Under the pieces are notes generated by a model. That model was given only the letters and a program-made list of their open reading frames with translations. It searched no databases and had not been told where the DNA came from. A DNA stretch of 64,000 nucleotides, taken from positions 17,078,609 through 17,142,608 of the forward strand of contig CM041084.1 of NCBI GenBank assembly GCA_023079485.1. The letters run 5' to 3'. Made by a program: the position numbers and the translations under genes. This DNA comes from Archilochus colubris (taxonomy: Eukaryota; Chordata; Aves; Apodiformes; Trochilidae). Positions 11,663 through 25,862 of this stretch are shown here, piece by piece. Position 1 is the first letter of the stretch. Every line of letters begins with the position of its first letter.

Positions 11663-14600
11663 AGCCATGCCTTTCACATCCACTGTTTTTATTAAAGACA
11701 GCCCTCAGCCAAAATTAAGTACTTTTCCAGGCTGATTGTCAACACTGTATCCATTTAATGAAAAATCAGGCCATTTTCATTAATATAAACGAGAACAGAT
11801 ATACTTACTAGGGAATCCAAGATCTCTTCGTCTTGCATACCATCTCACTTGGCATTAATCACACTGTGAACTTCATCAATATGAATTTCAATTTAATACT
11901 TAAATAAGAAAAAAAAACAACCTACATTCAAACTAGAACAATTTCATATTATTCATTCTGATTTTTTTTCCACTTCATTTAGTTCCAATTACTAACTGTT
12001 TACTATTTTAGTAGTTGACTGAATTTGGCAATGTCAATGACTGACAAATTGTACATCCTGATTTTAAATATTACCCAGTAGTTTCTGTTGCTGTTTACCC
12101 ATACCAGACATGGGTGTTCCAAGTAGTATTTTCATTGATTTCTTTTTAAACTAGAAAGATGACTATCTGAAAAATTTATTTAAAAAATAAAGTACTGGCC
12201 TTTAAATTGTAAGTACTTTTAGAGATTAATTTAAAAACAAACGAGTCAGTGTAGTGACTGCCACAGTGAACTAGGATGTAAGTGTCAAAGTGGACTTCCA
12301 ACACCAGGCAGCCATGACCACACCATTTGGTGCTGAGCACAACAACCACTCCAGGAAACATTTGTGAGGAAGCAAGGAATGGAGGCTACAACCCGTTTAA
12401 TCTCAGTTCTCACATCCATCCATGGTCTGCTACTTGGGTAAGGTCGTGAACATCCACTCTAAAATTATAAACACTTTATAGCTCAGATGATACTTTCAAA
12501 ATTAAAATGCTGGAATAGCTACCTTAATCAAAACAATAAGCTGCCATAAGGATTAGCCTTGCTTCTCTATGCTGTGGTCCATATTTTTACAGTGTATTGA
12601 TGTATATACACTGCATAACAAACAACACAGGCATCAAGGAAACCACTGCCAATTGCAGCAGAACCTCTGCAGTTCTTGGCCTCCATAAACACAGAGAAAG
12701 CACTCCACAGAAGCCAAGTGGTCGGCACAGATTTCCAGTGTCTTCTTAGGTGAGGCACAACCATGCATTTGAGTCCAATGAAGAAAGGAATGGAAACACC
12801 TAGGTAGGTCCTGTGGCCCCATCAACTCTAAAGCACTGCTCCTGATGGAGGAAGCTGAGAGTTCTTTTGACCTGTCCTTCTCACGGGAGCTTCAAGTGAC
12901 AGCTCCCCTGCACCCAAAGCAATGCTGACCAAGCAAAAAAGAAATTAAGGAGTGTGAAGAACTGAACAGAGTGGGACTCTCCACTTTGCAAAAGACATAC
13001 TTCACCAGAGGTATGACTGAAGTTTATAAAATGACAGCCACAAATAAAGTGAAACGGGAAGGACAGTTTAAAATTTTTTGTAACACAGCTAGAGGCAGAA
13101 GAAAACTACTTCTTTCCCACAAAATGTGCTATACTAAGCAGGGACAGAGATCTGGGGCATTTTACCCCAGATGAGTCAACACGTAATTCTGATCAGCCTT
13201 GTACAGTTTTGTGTGCATTGTTTCTCACAGGGAAATCACTGACAGGAATCATAATAAATACAGTTAGTGTGTTTGTTGTTCCCAAGATAGTAGAATATCC
13301 AGGAAGACTTCTCCAGAAGAGAAGAAGCAAAACTTCACAATACTAAAAGGCTTTCATTTGTTCTGTAGAATTATCTTCCTTCTGTCAAGTAGATAGTATT
13401 TTGCTTTCCTGAAACTTTGACATGCATCTCTCAAAATCCCATTACCACAGTAGCAGCCATTTCTACTATAAGTCATTAGCCAGCAGGAAATAAAGCTGTT
13501 CAGACACAAGCAAGAAAAAGAGGAAGAATTACAAATATGCTAAGAAAAGAACAGGCTAAAAACAACAGTGAGCAAGTTTTTAGATATATCTGAAATACAT
13601 AGGAAACACGTCCAGCTCCCAACAAATGCTGATGCTTGCTCTACATGGGCAACCAAGTCACTGACTTGAAGCAAAATATTATATTATATATGATCATAAT
13701 AAATTCTCAGAACTTGGTTGAAAAAGCTGTGAATACTTCTGAAGATCATAAATCCAATCTTTATGTGCTGATCAAGATCTGCTTATCACAGGCCAATAGT
13801 CACATCAGCAAACAGAATTGTCCTAACTGTATGAACTGAAAAGCATTCACCATTTTTCATGAAGTCTTCCCTTAAATTTATTGCAGGGTTTATTCTGACC
13901 CACAAAGTTAGCTCTCTGATAGTATAAAACTATCACAGAGAAGAGAGGGAAGCTTTTTAACTTTAAGTAGGATGACAACAATAGCTGGGGGCAGAAACAG
14001 CTCAGCATCTTCAGTGTGATGGAGATCCAACTACTCTATCTGGTGTGTACTGACCCAAGACACTTAGCAAAGTCATTGGGAAAAATGTAGTTCCAACCCC
14101 CCTGTTAATTATTCCCACTGCCTATCACAAACAGTCCAAGCTGATGGGAGTTTTAACTACTTAATGTGATCTCCACTCTTCAAAATGCTGACTGGAGAAA
14201 AATGCAGGCACTGGGCAGCAATGACTATGTGTGTAGGTTTTGTAAGACATGCTGCAGAGCAGACAAGAGCAAGGCCGACTTCCTGGGATGCTGCAGCTCT
14301 GTAATTGCTCATCCATTACTGATGGCCTTACTGATTCAGAGGTCTTCAAAAATCAAATGTTGTCAATGTAAAAAGGCCACAGAACATGGGATAATCAGTT
14401 TTATCAATAAAGATTTATCATGAAGAGTAACAGCTAATACTTAGAAGCAATTAAAGTCTTCAATAAATAACCTCAGAAATTTGCAATAGAAATACAAAGA
14501 TATTTCTTCTATTTCTAAAAACATGTGTGCTTTCTGCTTGGGACTTCTGTAGATGTTTTTATATATATTCTTTATGGCCACTGAGTACATACGACAGGGA

Positions 14601-17600
14601 CCTGCTCTGTGTCATGTTCCATAATCCAACACAGTAATGACAATTCATGGCCAAGATTCAGATTAATTGCTACAGAAGAAGCTATGGGGAGGGAGGGAAG
14701 GGGATCTGTAGAAAGAAAACCTCATGCCCTGAGAAAACATCAGAACAAAACCATCCTGACTATGTCTATTAAGATGCCAGGACAAACTGTTTTCAGAACT
14801 GTCCCAGCCAGACAGGGATGTCTAGACACATTCTGTAGCAACTACAAACTAGAAACTTCATTTTGTACCCCAGCTGCTTGTGCTGCCAAGGTACTGCAGA
14901 AACTGCAAAGGAAAGAGCACATGTCCAATAGGCTACACCACCCTTCTGCTACAAAAATATCCACAAAAATTTCTTGTTTGAGCAGAAAAAAATGATGATG
15001 CAAAATGCTTCAGTTCTGGATGACAGAAAACATTAACTCTCAGTAGCAAGAAATCTAGGGCAGTTTGGTTACTTACGTCTTCTTTACACCTAAACTAACA
15101 ACTGGGTTGGGCAGGTTAACTCAGACAGTATGGCAAAGATACCTAATTTAAATGAATAAATTCAGTTATCTTCTTCACCCAGTGTAAAGTACATAAGTAG
15201 TTAATGTCCAAAAGCATCCAATCTGAAAGAGCAGCAGAGAAGTTTTCTTCCTTTTCAACACATGGGGAATTGCTCATGATGTCCTGGGGAATGGAAAACC
15301 AAATTTGGAAAAACACTGCTTAAAAGGAAGGTGTAATCAAGAACAAGTGCTACTAAGATTACGTAGGAAAAACTGGAATTTCACAGCAAGTTAAGGAAGT
15401 TCACAGAAAATGCAATTTAATGTAGATCTACCTGAAATTTTATACCTAAAGTAGCTAAGGTAGATGAAGTATAGCGTTAGGGAAAGCAGTTACGCAGAAC
15501 ACGACCAAAGTTCAGACCATCGGAAAATACTTAGGAGTCGGATAACTACTGCACTTGAAAGCAGGGAAATGAAACTCTTAAGGATGTCTGAAAGTTTAAA
15601 AATTATTGATCAAAATTCATCAATAATTACTCTTCTAAGAGAGCAGAGTTGATCCTGGCATCCACGAGGGGAGGAATACTGCAAGAGTGAAGAAGCAGCT
15701 TTAATAGCATACTATGGCATTCATGAGGCAATAATTAAAAGGCAGTACCCTATCTTATTGTCCAAATATTAGAAAATATATGGATGAATAAAAGGAAAAA
15801 CTGAAAATCTATACAAACAAAATAATAATCAGTTTCAGAAATACTTCCCTATCAGACAAACTTATAGTACTGGTTGCCTCTTTATCCAACAGAATGGCCT
15901 GACTCATTCCACGCAGTTACCAGAAACTGAAGTTACATAACCTCAAAATGGAAATATATTTATTATTATTGCCATATAAAATCACAACTTTTGGAACAGC
16001 TTGTCATGTCATGTGGTATGTTATAAATCACTGGAAAAAAATTCAGCCAAGACCAAATATCTTTATATATCTATATAAACATTGTTGAAACTGAATGAGT
16101 AATTACAAACAAGCTGTAGAGACAAATGAAACTTTTAGCCAGAGTTATACGAAGAAAGTGGTTCCACTCATCCCTAGTTGACAAAGCTATTTTAAAAGTT
16201 TCATATTTCAGTGCATCAGGACAACTCAATTGATTTCAGATAATTTATCCAAGACTCATTTCAATACAGCTGACATTAAGCACTGGCACAGACTCTCAGT
16301 AATGCACCGAAGATTCCAACACCCCGTTCAAACTGCAATAAATATAGATAGGTTTTAAAGAAAACTGATATCTGGGCATGTTATATTGTTGGATATCATC
16401 TCCAAAGGGTGTTCTCTATTAATTAAAGCGATCTGGTGTTATGTCATCTGCTATTTTCAGTGGTATGCTTTACCACTGAATAGACATACCAGCAACAGGC
16501 CAACCAAAAAAATAATCATGGTTGCTTCAAGTAAGCTTAGGGAACCATCCTAGGTAAATAACAAAGCATCACAGATCTGCAAGCACACTTTCACTTCACA
16601 TTTCAATTCTTCATCTTTAGAATATGCTTTCAAGCAAGTGACAAATAAATGAGGATTCCTAGCTTCTGTGACTCTTACATTTAAAAAACCACTTTTTTTT
16701 CTAACATCACTTCACTACACCCAGTAGAGTTGTGAATTGAGGGATAAGTGGAGAGGGTAATAAACATCTTTCTCAGATAATGCAATGGGAATGGTCCTGT
16801 ATTTCATTAAAGTTATATTAGTCATGTCTCTAACAACTGAGAAATGATACAGTTTGCACAGCAGTTCATCCTTCCACTGATGTAAAAAGATTTCCCTATT
16901 TCTACTAACCACTGCTAGGGACCTACACAGCAGCCCACATCAACAAGAAAAATCTAGGATTTCTTTCTGGTCTATTAAAACTAGTAATCAGTTCTACTGC
17001 TGTAACACTGCTGACAAGTTAAAAAAAAACAACTTGAATTTTACTCAGTAGGGAAATTATATTTTTTTCAAGAGAACTGAGACTGAAGAGAGTCTCAGTA
17101 AATGAGATCCACAGAGCTCAACCCATCTGTTCAACTTCCCCAAATCTCTGTTTCTGTCCCTCCCTACCAGGAAACAGACCCCATACACACACTGGCTTTT
17201 TGCCTGGGGAGTCTCGCTGAGCTCACTAGATGATGTGTAAGCACTCTTAGAATACTTTGTGTGCTTTTATCAGTCTTCAAATAAAAATGGCTTTCTTTAT
17301 GTCTGTCAGACCAGAGAGATTTCTTGTGTTCAATTACTTGGACAAATGCTGAAGGAGTCCATCACAGAGTTCTCAGTTTTTTTCTCTCCTCATATAGTTT
17401 GGGGTTTTTTTAACATTCCTTCTGAAGTAAAGTGTCCCATACATTTTTATACAACACTTGGAAAATTATGTCTTCACCATTAAAAGAAACAACTCAGCTA
17501 CCTGTACTTAACCAAGCAACATACATACAAGTGTAACTTGATGTAATCTGTCCCAAAATCTGTGTTACTTATCCTTCTTCACTACTGCTGCTACCTGGGC

Positions 17601-18417
17601 TAGGTAGATGAAAGTTGTCTCATGTACCAACTTCTGTCACTTTTATCTTATTTAAGTGTGAAAATACTTCAGCCAGAAAAGAGTGACATAAGACGGACCT
17701 ATCAAACAATCCTGTTCAGTATTACAAGTCTCCTCCCACGAACACATAAAAAAATTAACTACAAAGACAGTTACCCTAGACATCCAGAGAGTGTTCTTGT
17801 ACTCTTTTCTGATGGAAGACAAGTTTTACAATGTACTGACCTCATTTTTTCACTCTTTTCCAAGCCAGACTTCCTATCAGGAATACTAAGCTTGTGCTGA
17901 AAATTAAGATGGCACTTCAGTACCATCAAGGTTTAAAAGTCCTCCCATGCTCTTCCTGATGTTTTCCTGATCTAGGACCTTGAACCAATATGCAAACAAA
18001 TTCAAGGTCAGAGCCTTTGAGTTTAAAAGACTTTAGACTTTACTGTTGGCTCCTTTATTGCTTTTTCTTTTATTGCTGTTTGTAGTGTTATACAGAAACA
18101 AGACTCTCAAGTCTTTCTTTATAGCATTGTTTGCTTTTTGTTTTATTTTTTTAGTAAGGTCATTAAGGTCTCAGGACTTTATACCAACAACAGAGACAAC
18201 AGAGATGTCATTCCATTCCTAAGAAATATAATTCCACAAATTTTCACTGCATTCTTAGAAAAAAACCCTGCAATAGTGCACATCACCTATCAGTCACAAG
18301 AGAACTGAACTTTTTTAAGTCTCCAAGAGCTGAGCTCTGCTTCCAAAAATAGCTTGTGTGTTTACAGTCATGCTTTCTGACCTACTTTTCTTATTTTCCA
18401 GTGGGAATACACAACCT

Positions 18418-18442
18418 AAAAAAAAAAAAAAAAAAAAAAAAA
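18418..18442 (+). repeat. Poly(A) tract of 25 bases
   Basis: An uninterrupted adenine run. No retrocopy body is recognisable upstream and I see no flanking direct repeat, so it is treated as a simple homopolymer rather than a retroposon tail. Confidence 0.85.
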
Positions 18443-21160
18443 GGAATTTAATTATAGTAACAGTTCATAAATAAAAATTCCTTCTTGGTACAGTCAACTA
18501 TCCAGGAGAAGACCTGGAAGTCTTTCCACAGACTACATGTGCATCCTGGTTTGCCTGCCTTTCATTACCAGCACTGCTACCTACTGATTGTTTGACATAA
18601 TTTGTAGACAAAGTACATACAAACACTTTGGAAAAGCAAGGTCAAAATAACACATAAACCTGAACCATTAAAACACTGAACAAGAAATTGTTTAGATACT
18701 TAACTTGCATTTAAAATTCGGTCCACTATTTTTTTCCCCAGTTTTAGAAGTGACACACAACCACAACTTTGGAGAAAGGTGATCCTCAAGTAACTTAAGG
18801 ACCAAGTAACTTAGTCTCAAATGGATAAATTGATTTCACTTTTATTTCTGAATTCAGTCATTGGTATCTGAATGATACACTGAGATGGTCACACAAACAT
18901 GAACCTGATTTTGTCTCATGTAAAGAAGTGAGAGCAAATATTTATTTTGAGATTACAAATTGAGTTTCTATGAGTGGCAGTTAAAGTGAAAACATCTGTA
19001 AAAAATCATGGCTACAGAATTTAGGTAGTAGCCACAAATATAAAATAAATTAAGGGAAAGAATAGTAATTTTAAAAAAAACTCTGAATCACGTTTTGGGA
19101 CTTTGGGGGGAACCATAACATCTTTCACATGACAGCTGGTAAAGCAATGCCCCAAATTGAAATTGCTCAGAAAAACAAGGCTCAGGGATGATTTGACAGC
19201 CTAATTCGGAAGCAGTTCTTTGAAGTCTAGACAATCATTCAAGTGAACCCTGTGTAAGCAAGAGGACAAAGTAACCCCTTATTAATCCGTTCGTATCTAT
19301 CTTCAATAATCTTCAAGTATTCTATTTCCTCCTTCCAGGGTAAGAGAGAGAGATGCGAATCAAGCAGCAAGATAGACTCCCTACTAACACTGTATTTCAG
19401 TTGGTCTCTTTCTTAAATACCTAGTTCTCAAGGCAGAAATTTTTCTCACTCTGTCCAGGGACACAGTTATGTAGAAGTAAACTCAGTTGCCAACTGTAGC
19501 AGTAAAACATTTTCAACAACAATATCAACTGCAGGAGTTTCCCATCTTAAAACAAGCTCCAGCCTTTCCACTTTGGGTAAACTAGACACCCTGACCTGCT
19601 CCCATACAAGCCAGTACCAGCAAGAACATTGTTAAAATAAATAAATAAAAGAAGAGCTACTGAATATAGGATCAAGGGGTTTTTAGCTTCTTCATTAAAT
19701 GGAAGGAAATAGATCTTATACAAAATGCATGAACTGGGAGCGACAGGGATGAATAATGTATCCATGGCTTGTTTGCATAATGGAGTTATTTGATCTACTT
19801 GGACTTCTTAGGCAGAGCAAAAATAAAAAGTAATGGTTTTCCCACCATCTTCCAGGAAGTCCTCAGTAACTCATGTCCCCCCCTGAAGGCCATGGGATTC
19901 TATAGAACACTAATTAACTTCCAGATATTTTGGGGATGCTTGCAAAATAGCACAGCAGATTTTAGCACCTGCATCAGGAAGCTACCAACTACTGGGCATC
20001 TACCTCGTTTAGTGGAAGAAGCTCACGAATTAATGCAGAAGGTGGCAGAAAAGTGTCCACTTGTGCTTAGATGGCAAAAAAAATAAAGAGAATTTGCACT
20101 GGAGGAGCAAAGAACAAAGTTTTTTTCAGAAAGGTTATTTGAAAGGATTTAGGGTTCTTTTACCCATAAACAACCCACACTCTTGTGATCTTTATGAGTC
20201 TTTTCTCCCCAGATAAGCATTTGGAACTGCCTTCAAAGCCTTAGTCATTAGTTTCTGAATTCAAAGGCTATTTGACAACATAGTCAGCACTGTCCAATGA
20301 GGACCAAAGCTGAACATCTCTGAAGACCGACACAAGATCAGCTTCTGTTGACTTGACTTGTAGTAGCCAAACTTGTGCAGGTACATGTGGTATGGTTGAC
20401 TACTGTGGTCTTAGAGAAATTTTGACATGACTGCATGCCATGTGATTTGAACGCTACAAGCCCTGCAGCTCCTGCAATTAGATGTCTCCAAACACTTTTT
20501 CACTCCAGCATCCAAACCAAAAGCATTTTGCTTGGATTGATTTGAAATCTTCTTTGGGCTGTGAAGGGATAGAGGAGGATGGAGAATGCATTTCTTGCCA
20601 CTTAAGAAGAAAGCATTCTCAGTTTCCACCACCATCTTCAGATAAATAAAATGTGTTACTTTGTTTGAAAAGCCAAAAATTAAAGCAAAACACTATCAAC
20701 AAAAATAATCAGGAAGATTGTTATGCCTGGGGTATTTTGTTTGGTTTATGTTTTGTGGGTTTTGGGGTTGTTTTTTTAATCTTTAAACTACTCTTGAAAG
20801 GAGGACATTAATCTCAAAACCAAAAGACACACCTTCTCTGTGGCTCTTCTGTGGTGATATTCTGCTAGGACATTCTGCAAAGACGAGAGGATTTTCAGCT
20901 TCTAAAATTAATCTGCTTTCATTCAACAGAATGTAGTGTCTATGCATAAATATGTCAGGAATAGAAAGGTATTTCTGAATACAGAAAGACCCTTTCTGGT
21001 GAGAGGAATTTCTTCTGAAAGTGCAGCCATCTTTTCTACCCAGACTCATTTCTTTCAGTATCACTTTCTGAACACCCTACACAATATTTGTTGTGGGAAC
21101 TACTTCCCCTATTTTTATTTTTTGTTTAGACTACTGTTCAAATCAATCCACAGATATAGG

Positions 21161-21478
21161 TTCATAGAATCATCAAGGTTGGAAAAGACCTCTAAGATCA
21201 TCAAGTCCAACCATCTTCCCTACAAGCCATACTCACTAAATCATCCACTGTAGCACTTCATCTACTCATCTTCTGAAAACCTTCAGGGATGGTGCCTCCA
21301 CCCTGGGCAGTCTGTTCCAATGTTTAACCACTCTTTCTGTGAAGAATTTTTTTCTAATATTCAACCTGAACCTCCCCTGGTAGACCTTGACCCCATTTCC
21401 TCTTGTCCTATCACTGGTCACCAGGGAGAAGAGGCCAACATATGTCTCACTGCAACCTCCTTTCCAGTAGTTGTAGTT
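21161..21478 (-). mobile_element. CR1 LINE, 3'-end copy
   Basis: The plus strand starts TTCATAGAATCATCAAGGTT, then GGAAAAGACCTCTAAGATCA, the hallmark reverse complement of the CR1 3' terminus. It continues to GTAGTTGTAG. The minus-strand reading keeps the typical C-terminal CR1 words [20 protein letters not shown] and [10 protein letters not shown]. It is 5'-truncated and sense to GPR158. Confidence 0.93.
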
Positions 21479-23757
21479 TTTTTCATTGTTTTCCAATTCA
21501 TGACGCTCTTAAGACCAAATATCTCATGTTCTGAGTTAAAAGCCAGGTTTACTCACTAAGAATAGTTTTTTGCATTCTTCTATACTTAAACAGCTAATTC
21601 ATTGCTTCCAGCATCTTCAGCCACGAACCTCAAGATTTATACAAGACTTAGTAGTATGACTTTCTACTGCCAAAAATCAGTGAGAAATGAGTAAAACACA
21701 ACAAAACTCTTCAACAGTAAGAGATTTTTCTTTCCTGATTTCATCCCAAAAAGCAAGTTAATAGCTGCCAAATTTCTATGATCCTTCAAATCATGCTTAA
21801 TGTCAGTACCAGATGCCTCAGATGGTTTAGCCCAGCAACCTAAGAGGACTGCCTGGCCTGCCCAAACTGTTACCATGGCTGTCACGTGGGAATTTTGGGT
21901 GCAGGTAGATCTGGTGTACTTGAAAACCCTGAGAACCCTGAGCTAACTTTATAGTTTCTTGCTCTTGCTTTTTCTGAAAATTTCCTAGGAATCCTTCTCT
22001 TCTCCTGTAATGGCAGCATTATACTCTCACAATGGGTTAAAAATGTCTTATTACAGAAGAGCCTTGGCATTACTTTCTCTCTGAATAATCTGAAATGAAC
22101 ATTAAAACCAGAGATCTTCCAATTTAAAAACTGCCTGATAGAAACTTACATAAAGAGAAGCCTAAATTTCAAGTCTAAAATATACGTTAGTTTTCACTTA
22201 TGTTACAACGGTTTCCTAGATAGTGCTACACTGAATAAAAATGGTTCACTTACCTTGAATGAAAACAATTAAATTAGTAGGACTGCATTTTACTCAGTGT
22301 TTACATATCTTAAATTAAACAAAACACCTTTTCCCCCATCTGATTTGTTTAGCTAATATCCTCACTGTGTTCTCTTAAATAATTACACCCTCAAGTCAGA
22401 GGCTCCTGTTATTTATCTTTCATTACACTTATTTATTTTTTAGCTAAAAAGCCTGCTTTTCCTCATTACTTCTCATGCCTGGAGGCACCTGCTATTTTAT
22501 CAACAGACTATTGTTGTAATTTTTAATTTCTAGAAGAAAAATAATATCTAAGCAAGGAACTTATTGTGATCAAGAAGATGCTGAGCTGCATTTTAGAAAG
22601 CAATAGCAGAGAGTAAGGTGCACTGGCAGTATGGCAATAGCACATGGCTCCTCTATCAGAATTAGCTTGGGTGCCCTGATGAACTGGGCATTAATGCTTA
22701 ATTACTTCAAACATGATTTTATACAGCCTAATACAACCCTGCTTTTAAATTACTGCCCTTGCACAACAACTAACTTAATGGCACGACTTTCATGGCCAGA
22801 GATTGACAAAGTAGTTCAGCAAATGTTATCCTTAGTCATTATAAATATTTTCAGTGCAAGTAATAAAGAAAGAGCAATTTCTTTCCGAGCTTTCTATCCA
22901 GCATGAGGAAGTGGATTATCCAAAATTTCCTAGTCAGGTCTAAATCCATCCCAGCATTATTAATTATTGCTTTAAAAACTTGCTTTGCTGTTTACAACCT
23001 CATTCATTACAAAGCATTAAAAAAATGCCTAGCAGAAAGAAAACCAGGAAAACCATGGGGCATTCCCAACAAGTGGCATGTTTTCCCTATCTTTCTATCC
23101 CTTTTGTTTGGCTTGAATACAGTCTACTCAACTGCACTCTCCAAGTCTTCATGTACATTTGCTTTAATTACATTTACTTATATGACAATAAACATGTCTG
23201 TACTCCTTACAATGAAGAACCCATCACACATTTGCCTAGTACAAGTGGGCTTTTTGGGGGAAAATTTCTTAATATTTGTTTCCACAAGAACTAGAGCAAC
23301 TGTGGCATGTGGCATCAGATTACAGAACCCATCCTCATCATCATCTCTCCTGAAGAAGCTGTACCAGGGGCCCTTCCTGGGACGATCAGATGGAGGGCTG
23401 CCAACATTCAGGACCATCACAGCTGAAATGTCAGCTAATGGCATTTTGACAGAGAGGAAAAAGCAATTCTTTGTGAAAAAGGGGAATAGATAAAAACACT
23501 ATTTTAAGAGAGTTCTGGAAAAAATACTCAGTTTTGAATCTATATTTTCAATACCTTTAGATGTTTTGACAACTCACCATCCTTTCCAATATGTAATCTT
23601 TACTTTCCAGTCAGAGCACATTTTCTTGAACCAGCTCTAAGCTCACAGTGTTAGCAGTGGTCTAAGGGAGAACCTACTTTATACAAGTAGGGAGAAAAAG
23701 TAAAAAAGACCAAGTCAAAGAAGTCTAATGTCCACTGATCTGAACCTGGACTTATTT
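21479..23757. other. Intron 2 sequence without a gene
   Basis: AT-rich DNA. It includes the longest open frame outside the CpG island, 196 codons at 22903-23493 on the plus strand. That frame shows no known domain and has hydrophobic and low-complexity serine stretches consistent with chance translation of AT-rich DNA. Confidence 0.55.
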
Positions 23758-24350
23758 TTGCCAACCATATCCTAGGATGCATCAAGAGGAGCGTGGCCAG
23801 CAGATCAAGAGAGGTGATTCTCCCCCCTCTGCTTTTGTGAGAACCTACCTCGAATATCACATCCAGTTCTGGTGTCCCTACCATAGGAAGGACATAGATC
23901 TGCTGGAACAAGCCCAGAGGAAGGCCACGAGGATGATCCTGAAGCACCTCTACTACAAGGACAGGCTGAGGGAGCTCAGATGGTTCAGCCTGGAGGAGAC
24001 TCCAGGGGGACCTTACAGCTGCTTTTCAATACCTGGAGGGAACCCAGAGGAAGGCTGGAGAGGGACTTTTTTCACAAGAGTGTCCAGCAAAAGGACAAGG
24101 GGAAATGGTTTTAAACCGAAGAACAGGTTTAGACTGGATCTCAGGAAGAAGCTCTTCAGTATGCAGGTGTCAAGACTCTGGAACAGATTGCCCAGATAAG
24201 ATGTGGGCACCTCCTCCCTTGAGGTCCTCAAGGCTCCTTTGGGCCTCCTCTAGTCTAGTTGAGAGGCAGGTCTGCCCATGGCGGGGAGGTTGGAGTAAAT
24301 GATCTCTAATGTCCCTTCCAACCTAAGCCATTCTACGATTATATGATTAT
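23758..24350 (+). mobile_element. CR1 LINE, about 590 bp of the 3' part
   Basis: It runs in plus orientation from GCCAACCATATCCTAGGATG through the end of the CR1 protein to the degraded terminal octamers (ATTCTACGATTATATGATTA). A frame at 23777-24199 still reads the C-terminal segment, with words LEYHIQFW, LLEQAQRKATRMI and RTRGNGFK ending SRLWNRLPR. Its 5' truncation and broken frame make it a dead copy. It is antisense to GPR158. Confidence 0.93.
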
Positions 24351-25525
24351 TCCTTATAGATGTCTGCCCACAGTGTTTTGAGGCGAATGCACAAACTGTG
24401 CAAGCTGCTTTAAAAAAAATGTGCTCTTTCTTTAAAAGCCTGTTGTCTTCTGCATAAAGATTGACTGTTACTATGAGGCTCCACATTTCTTGTATCTACC
24501 CTGAACGAGATTCATTCAGTTCACATCTGTAGCTTTGCTCTCCAAAAATAAACTGGAAATCTCAGGCAAGCATCCAAAATCTATTTGTTCGTTTTCTTCT
24601 TACAGACTATTTTCAGAGAGAGAGATGTGACCAGTCTAGTGGTCGTCCCCACAGGCTGCCACAGCACACCAATATGTGCCTCATCGCATCTCAGTAAGAT
24701 GCAACATAGCTAGCAAATAAACAAGACTAATTCTGTAATCAAAATGTAGCAGAGATTTGTAAAAGAAGGTACAAAGAAATCTGTCAGAGGTCCACCAGAT
24801 GTCTTTCCTTGATTTTCAATAGAGAGCCAAGCTTAGCAAAAATTAGGCTCTCAGCTGTCCATCATTGGCAAGTCTGAAGAAGTTTGAGGTCGGAAAAGAA
24901 AAAAGTTTCTTAGCTAAGTGTTTTCATATATATGAGCAGAACTGGTTCAAAATAGAGATAAACTGCTAATCTGGCACACCAGATGCTGCCATTTCTGCAT
25001 TTTCACCTCCCACAGGAGGGGCAGTGACCTTCATGCTACCCACCTGCAGTCACTCCATCCTGCACAGCCTTGGGAACACAGCAGCCTCTGCTCCACAGTC
25101 CAGCAACCAGCACTTTACAACAAATATTAACTCCTATCTTCTTGAAATTCTTTACATAGTAATAGCATTTTGAAGTTTTAAAGAAATTTTGGTTTTGTTT
25201 TCTTTTTTTTTTCACATGCATTAGGTTGCTAATGGTAAAAACTTCACAAATGTGAGGGGCTGAAGCAAAAAGGAAACCAGCTCTGAGGTCAAAAGCTCTC
25301 TAATGGAGTTAGACTAAACAAAATTGCACTGGACTGTTGTATAATTGTCTCAGCCAATTTAGTTTAGAGAAGACATCAAAGGCAGGAAGACATTTACTAC
25401 AAAAACTCAGGACCAAAAGTACATATGATGAAATGATTCAGCACTTCTGTGACTTTATTGAACACATTTTAAACCAAAGGGAAGTATTTGATAATATAAT
25501 CTGACTAACTGTATCACCAATCAGA
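24351..25525. other. Intron 2 sequence without a gene
   Basis: Between a CR1 and a solo LTR lies unique sequence with short T runs. I see no gene or RNA signature in it. Confidence 0.55.
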
Positions 25526-25531
25526 CCACAC
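25526..25531. repeat. Target-site duplication, left (CCACAC)
   Basis: Identical to the hexamer at 25857-25862 on the other side of the solo LTR. Confidence 0.75.
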
Positions 25532-25856
25532 CATAGCAAGACAAACCTCTTTTAGGGCACAGCGCTTCAAGGTCCAGCCAGGTGTTCCAGCAGAGACTCA
25601 TGAGTAGTGCTCTAAGCCTATAGCCCTCAGAGTTGACCAGCCTGGATCGGTGCTGTTGCTCTGAGAGCAACTGACCTCTCTGCTGGCTTGCTCAGGACTG
25701 AGCTGAGCCTGTGAGTTTGAGCCTCACCTTTTATTGGTCCCCTGGTCCTGCTCATGCACAGTGAGAGCTTGCCCTAATTAGGCACATGTGGGCTTGACAC
25801 AAGCTCATGCCCATTACCTGGCAATTAGTGGCACCTGGTTGCCTCATTTCACTACA
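25532..25856 (-). mobile_element. Solo LTR of an endogenous retrovirus (325 bp), copy 1
   Basis: The element is flanked by perfect 6-bp direct repeats CCACAC (25526-25531 and 25857-25862). Its right end is CACTACA, the reverse complement of a TGTAGTG LTR start. The left end reads CATAGC where the related copy has TGTAGC, so the terminal TG appears mutated. On the minus strand GGACCAATAAAAGG lies about 120 bases in, a TATA- or polyadenylation-type signal that sets the orientation. No internal viral genes are present, as expected after LTR-LTR recombination. A 6-bp duplication is typical of class II (ERVK-like/alpha-beta) elements; the family name is not known to me. Confidence 0.75.
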
Positions 25857-25862
25857 CCACAC
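25857..25862. repeat. Target-site duplication, right (CCACAC)
   Basis: Identical to the hexamer at 25526-25531, directly after the terminal CA of the solo LTR. Confidence 0.75.

Larger units (their letters stand above)
11456..21160. other. Intron 2 sequence without a gene
   Basis: AT-rich unique DNA with scattered short open frames, none carrying recognisable protein motifs. A 25-base poly(A) run sits at 18418-18442. I found no RNA gene, no splice-competent GPR158 match and no clear mobile element. Confidence 0.55.

Noticed and set aside
18418..18442. Poly(A) run as the tail of a processed retrocopy
   Set aside because: No gene-like body precedes it and no flanking target duplication is visible; processed retrocopies are also uncommon in birds.
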